Positions 14,636 to 17,465 of a DNA stretch of 17,465 nucleotides are shown here, piece after piece. Positions within the stretch are counted from its first letter, which is position 1; every line of letters begins with the position of its first letter. This DNA is from Alg239-R122 sp041746135. Lineage in GTDB: Bacteria; Pseudomonadota; Alphaproteobacteria; Sphingomonadales; Sphingomonadaceae. Location of the stretch: contig JBGTHQ010000029.1 in NCBI GenBank assembly GCA_041746135.1, positions 1-17,465 on the forward strand, written 5' to 3'. A program made the position numbers and the translations under genes. A model generated the notes under the pieces. It saw only the letters and a list, made by a program, of their open reading frames with translations. It made no database searches and was not told the origin of the DNA.

Positions 14636-15247
14636 ATGAAACGCGCACTATTTGCCTTATTTTCCGCTCCGCTCGCTGTCGGTGCCATGGCGTTGTCGGC
14701 GCCCGCAATGGCAGCGACATCCTTGGCCGCGCCTGCGATCAGTGTCACCGCAAATGCCGGTCCCGTATGGACCGGATGGAATACGGACAGCGCCGCCCAA
14801 AGCCGCCGCTATCGTCCGGGCGACTATTATGGGCGCGGCGATCGCTACCGTGATGACCGCTATCGCGATGACCGTTACGACCGGGACCGGTACGACGATG
14901 ACCGCTATGACGACGATCATCATGACGATGACAATTATCAGCGCAACCGCTATCGCGACCAGCGCCGCTATGACGATCGCCGCTACAGTCAGAACCGGTA
15001 CAATCAAAACCGCTATGATCAGCGTATCAATGCCAATACCCGCGTCTGGCGCGATCGGCGCGATGGCCGTTATTATTGCCAGCGCGACGATGGCTCCACC
15101 GGTTTGATTATCGGCGGCGCCGTCGGCGGGCTGATCGGTAACGAAGTGGCCGGCCGCGGCGACAAGCTGCTCGGTACCATATTGGGCGCGGCGGGCGGCG
15201 CACTGCTTGGCAAACATATCGACCGGGGCAATTATCGCTGCCGGTAA
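14636..15247 (+). CDS. Glycine-zipper 2TM envelope protein, copy 2, with Arg-Tyr pentapeptide repeats
   Basis: This 203-residue paralogue of the preceding gene has a signal peptide (1-26, ending SAPAMA), a long repeat linker (about 67-130), and a glycine zipper (about 155-195, GLIIGGAVGGLIGNEVAGRG then LGTILGAAGGALLGKHIDRG). The zipper and its two flanking cysteines (C148 and C202) match copy 1 almost residue for residue. The linker does not match: here it is a tandem array of five-residue units such as RDDRY, DRDRY, DDDRY and NQNRY. The start ATG 14636 has GGAGA (14626-14630) just upstream; a TTG at 14624 is also in frame but overlaps that site. A terminator follows. A surface or periplasmic structural role is inferred; no function is known. 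Confidence 0.88.
   Translation: MKRALFALFSAPLAVGAMALSAPAMAATSLAAPAISVTANAGPVWTGWNTDSAAQSRRYRPGDYYGRGDRYRDDRYRDDRYDRDRYDDDRYDDDHHDDDNYQRNRYRDQRRYDDRRYSQNRYNQNRYDQRINANTRVWRDRRDGRYYCQRDDGSTGLIIGGAVGGLIGNEVAGRGDKLLGTILGAAGGALLGKHIDRGNYRCR
14849..15016 (+). repeat. Tandem pentapeptide-coding repeat in glycine-zipper copy 2
   Basis: About eleven units of roughly 15 bases encode xxxRY-type pentapeptides (residues 72-127). Early units are Asp-rich (RDDRY, DDDRY) and later ones Asn/Gln-rich (QRNRY, SQNRY, NQNRY), with one six-residue unit (RDQRRY). The nucleotide units are diverged, so length change by slippage was probably not very recent. Confidence 0.75.
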
Positions 15248-15279
15248 ATCCCATCCTCTCCGCATAAGGAGGATATGAT

Positions 15280-15325
15280 CAGGCCAGTCTTCTCCCCCTT
15301 CCGGGAAGGCTGGCCTGTTTTGTTT
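15280..15325 (+). terminator. Intrinsic terminator after glycine-zipper copy 2
   Basis: CAGGCCAG (15280-15287) pairs with CTGGCCTG (15310-15317), enclosing a smaller CTTCC-G-GGAAG dyad, followed by TTTTGTTTT. The long interior makes it somewhat weaker than the others in the window. The remaining bases to 15405 show nothing further. Confidence 0.7.
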
Positions 15326-15405
15326 TGGCTATAGTGCGGATGACCGCGGGTCCTGCGCAAAGCGTACAGAGACCGGCGCACGGGATCGCGCACATGCGGA
15401 AATGT

Positions 15406-16140
15406 TTAGAAAAGGTAGTGTGTTGCTTCGCGTTCGAAACGGGCGAAATCCGCGATGATGATTTCGCCGCTTTTCAGTTTTAGCACATTTTCCTGACGCA
15501 GCTGTTTGAGAACCCGGTTTACGTGAACACTGGTCGTGCCGATTATGGTGCCGAGTGCGGTCTGATGGACGGGAAAGGCAAATGCGGTCGCGCGCGCGGG
15601 CACCACGCCGTTTGCAACGAGCCGCCTATAGGTCTGATAGACATAGACCAGAACCCGCGTCCGCGCGTTGAGCTGCCCAATTGCGGCGAGCGCTTCGCGC
15701 AGCCAGTCGGCATCGGCGATCAGCCGCCGCATGATCGCGAGCGAGAGACCGGGATGAAGCTGCGTAGCCGCTTCCAGCGTGCTGGTGGGAAGAGAGCGTA
15801 CGCGCACCGCGCTGAGCGTCGTCACGGTCTCGGGAAAAGTGGGCTCGGTAATCGCATCCAGATTGATAAAATCGCCCGGCACATAGGTCGCCGTGGCCGC
15901 GGAATTGCCATTGGGCAGACTGCGCGTGCGTAACAGCCATCCCGAGTCCACAAAATGGACCGGCGCAAAACTTTCCTCCGGTCTGTGCACTATGCGTTTG
16001 GCGGGTAGCGCAGCCTCCCTGCCATGCTGCATGAACCATTCTATCAGGTGATCGGGTTCTCGCGCTTCGCCATATTGCGAAAATCGCAGCCGTTCGTGCG
16101 GAAGTATATTGTGTGCAGACTGAGCGGCGGTTCGATGCAT
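15406..16140 (-). CDS. Crp/Fnr-family transcriptional regulator
   Basis: This 244-residue regulator has a cyclic-nucleotide-binding-like beta barrel (about 40-120, including VDSGWLLRTR and YVPGDFINLDA), a dimerisation helix (about 127-170), and a C-terminal winged helix-turn-helix (about 189-213, FPVHQTALGTIIGTTSVHVNRV). It lacks the N-terminal cysteine cluster of Fnr and the clear cAMP-binding signature of Crp, so the signal is unknown; many sphingomonad relatives are of this uncharacterised type. No Shine-Dalgarno is obvious before ATG 16140. A TGCAT/ATGCA inverted repeat spans the start codon, a possible self-control site. It stands alone, divergent from the acetyltransferase gene. Confidence 0.92.
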   Translation of the reverse strand: MHRTAAQSAHNILPHERLRFSQYGEAREPDHLIEWFMQHGREAALPAKRIVHRPEESFAPVHFVDSGWLLRTRSLPNGNSAATATYVPGDFINLDAITEPTFPETVTTLSAVRVRSLPTSTLEAATQLHPGLSLAIMRRLIADADWLREALAAIGQLNARTRVLVYVYQTYRRLVANGVVPARATAFAFPVHQTALGTIIGTTSVHVNRVLKQLRQENVLKLKSGEIIIADFARFEREATHYLF

Positions 16141-16157
16141 TTACGCATTAAGATGCA
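16136..16157. promoter_or_regulatory. TGCAT...ATGCA dyad at the Crp/Fnr start codon
   Basis: TGCAT (16136-16140) and ATGCA (16153-16157) form a 5-bp inverted repeat with 12 bases between, covering the start codon of the Crp/Fnr gene. The size suits a dimeric regulator, but the match is short. Confidence 0.2.
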
Positions 16158-16326
16158 CCCGGCATAATTTGTCAATATCGTGTAATACCGGCATGATAGC
16201 GCGGGTGTTGCGCCTTTTCAGACGCAACCAGGCGAGAGTGTTCATCGCTCTGCGCGTATTCGGGCTTTTCGGTTGTGTTTCCGCGATGCGCGCCTATTGT
16301 TGCCGTCTTCAAAAAGGGGCTTTGCC

Positions 16327-16875
16327 ATGATGTACGGACCGATATTGGTGACAGAACGCCTGATCCTGCGGCCGCCGGGTGCGGACGATCTGGACGGCTG
16401 GGCGAAATTTTCGGCCGATCCCAAGACCATGACGCATCTGGGCGGACCCAAAAGCCGGTCGGAGGCGTGGCGCGATTTGTGCTGCATGTCGGGCGCATGG
16501 CATATAAACGGCTTCGCCATGTTCTCGATGATCCTGCGCGACAGCGGGACATGGATCGGGCGCACCGGGCCGTGGCAGCCCGATGGCTGGCCCGGCAAGG
16601 AAGTCGGCTGGGGCATACTGTCCGACTATGAGGGCAAGGGCTATGCCCGCGAAGCCGCCGTCGCCTCGCTCGACTATGTATTCGACGTGCTGCGCTGGGA
16701 CGATGTCATCCACTGCATCGCGCCGGACAATCACGGCTCCGCTGCCTTGGCCGAAAACCTGGGCTCATCCAACCAGGGGCCGACGAAAATGCCGCCGCCC
16801 TATCAGGATCATCCTGTCAACCGCTGGGGCCAGACGCGTGCGCAGTGGCGCGCCCGCAAAACCAATCCACCGTAA
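16327..16875 (+). CDS. GNAT-family N-acetyltransferase (RimJ/RimL-like)
   Basis: The protein transfers an acetyl group from acetyl-CoA to an amine; the acceptor is unknown. From ATG 16327 it has 182 residues, typical of the Acetyltransf_3 (RimJ/RimL) subgroup. The opening VTERLILRPPGADD (8-21) is characteristic, and motif A, GWGILSDYEGKGYAREA, holds the acetyl-CoA pyrophosphate loop. IAPDNHGSAALAENLG is the usual C-terminal helix region. The frame is open from 16273, but ATG 16327 matches where homologues begin and GGGG (16316-16319) lies seven bases upstream. It is a single gene; no terminator is evident just after it. Confidence 0.92.
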   Translation: MMYGPILVTERLILRPPGADDLDGWAKFSADPKTMTHLGGPKSRSEAWRDLCCMSGAWHINGFAMFSMILRDSGTWIGRTGPWQPDGWPGKEVGWGILSDYEGKGYAREAAVASLDYVFDVLRWDDVIHCIAPDNHGSAALAENLGSSNQGPTKMPPPYQDHPVNRWGQTRAQWRARKTNPP

Positions 16876-16900
16876 GGCGTGAAATTCATATCGGTTGAAA

Positions 16901-17008
16901 CCCCGTTACTTCTGGCAAGCAAATATCCCGTATTCGCAGCAAACGGGTCTGCCTTGTGTAATGAAAATAACGGGGCGATCGAATGTCCCGAAATGGGACG
17001 GTCCGTCC
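16901..17008. promoter_or_regulatory. Dyad-rich region upstream of the lipoprotein gene
   Basis: The 279-base gap after the acetyltransferase gene holds several inverted repeats: CCCCGTTA (16901-16908) with TAACGGGG (16968-16975); CCCGT (16927-16931) with ACGGG (16943-16947); GTCCC-GAAAT-GGGAC (16985-16999); and the perfect palindrome GGACGG-T-CCGTCC (16996-17008). The last two share bases and exclude each other. They may be operators or leader RNA structure for the downstream gene. The open plus-strand frame through this area has no protein-like features. Confidence 0.35.
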
Positions 17009-17154
17009 GGTGCGTTGTAGATTTGCGGGAACAAAGCACGGTTAACTTTTTGCAGTTACAGAAAATTAATGGCTCGCGCGTTATGACTAACACGCTGTTA
17101 AGCGTTTGATTGCGGAAACTTCCCTGCCGCACGCGTTATTCCGGAGCCGAAATT

Positions 17155-17465
17155 ATGCGCCTTCATCTTTTGCCGTCAAGTCGATCACATCCGGTCATGG
17201 TGCGGAGCGGCGTGCTCTCGATCGCAATCGCTATGACATTGGCGGGCTGTGGTTCGATGGGCGATCGCAATGAATCCGCCGAAAATATCGACCGCGATCT
17301 TGCCGGTGATGCCAATGATCCCGCGATGACCGGCACATTGCAGGACGCGATCGTGGTCGATCCCGATCTGGTCCAGCAGTCCGGTGGCAAACCGGCGACC
17401 GGCTCCAGCGGCACGAGCGGCAACACTGCCGACAACCGGCTGGCCAGAGCCGAGGGCGCGCCGGG
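17155..17465 (+). CDS. Lipoprotein of unknown function, 3' end outside the window
   Basis: The visible 103 residues start at ATG 17155, preceded by GGAG (17143-17146). They begin with a basic region, a hydrophobic stretch and a lipobox LAGC with the modified cysteine at residue 32, so the mature protein is probably a lipid-anchored envelope protein. The mature part is acidic, with NDPAMTGTLQDAIVVDPDLV, a pattern I associate with a conserved sphingomonad lipoprotein of unknown role, followed by a Gly/Ser-rich linker. A later in-frame ATG at residue 15 would give a shorter, more ordinary signal peptide. The frame is open to the window edge. Confidence 0.8.
   Translation, partial: MRLHLLPSSRSHPVMVRSGVLSIAIAMTLAGCGSMGDRNESAENIDRDLAGDANDPAMTGTLQDAIVVDPDLVQQSGGKPATGSSGTSGNTADNRLARAEGAP

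Noticed and set aside
14849..15016. Repeat array considered as CRISPR
   Set aside because: The 15-base period encodes in-frame pentapeptides within a gene; there are no spacers or constant repeats.
16879..17109. A 76-codon plus-strand frame after the acetyltransferase
   Set aside because: It has a GTG start without good support, runs through several inverted repeats, and has no protein-like pattern. A small gene cannot be fully excluded.
1..17465. tRNA, rRNA or riboswitch genes
   Set aside because: No cloverleaf, rRNA-like stretch or recognisable riboswitch core was seen in any intergenic region by eye.

Overview
The window looks like chromosomal DNA from an alphaproteobacterium, most likely a sphingomonad (Sphingomonadaceae/Erythrobacteraceae). 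This is inferred from the GC-rich coding style, EcfG-type promoter motifs, paired glycine-zipper envelope proteins with signal peptides, a lipoprotein of a type I associate with sphingomonads, and GTCAttCCC / CCCCTCCCC-type intergenic palindromes. No genus can be assigned from sequence alone.

Layout. (1) Positions 1-403 have no convincing gene. This stretch holds three exact copies (plus one degenerate) of an 11-bp AAGGTCCCGCC repeat and a possible start codon for a gene leaving the window to the left. (2) Positions 404-2632 are a strikingly AT-rich gene for a HerA/FtsK-type ATPase with about six N-terminal membrane segments. It is bracketed by an imperfect 27-bp inverted repeat (297-323 / 2664-2690, 21 of 27 matching) and looks like a foreign insertion beside acnA. 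(3) From 2796 onward the DNA is ordinary GC-rich core genome: aconitase A, an EAL-type cyclic-di-GMP phosphodiesterase, a divergent old-yellow-enzyme / Sad-type aldehyde dehydrogenase pair, a TetR regulator, a small AT-richer hypothetical gene, the divergent pair ygfZ / pyrC, rarD with a small membrane-protein gene just upstream, two tandem glycine-zipper envelope proteins, a Crp/Fnr regulator, a GNAT acetyltransferase, and the 5' part of a lipoprotein gene.

How the parts may work together. The reductase and aldehyde dehydrogenase are transcribed divergently, and each has a GGAAC-N16/17-CGTT motif at a plausible distance. They may therefore be a joint module of the general stress response (EcfG) for reducing or oxidising reactive electrophiles and aldehydes. 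The glycine-zipper paralogues arose by tandem duplication that included the promoter. The second copy carries an expanded, charged pentapeptide repeat ending in Arg-Tyr. Strong intrinsic terminators separate most units.

Most interesting for novelty: the membrane-anchored HerA ATPase island with its inverted-repeat bracket and neighbouring iteron-like repeats (a candidate mobile or defence element), the double EcfG promoter, and the duplicated glycine-zipper locus.
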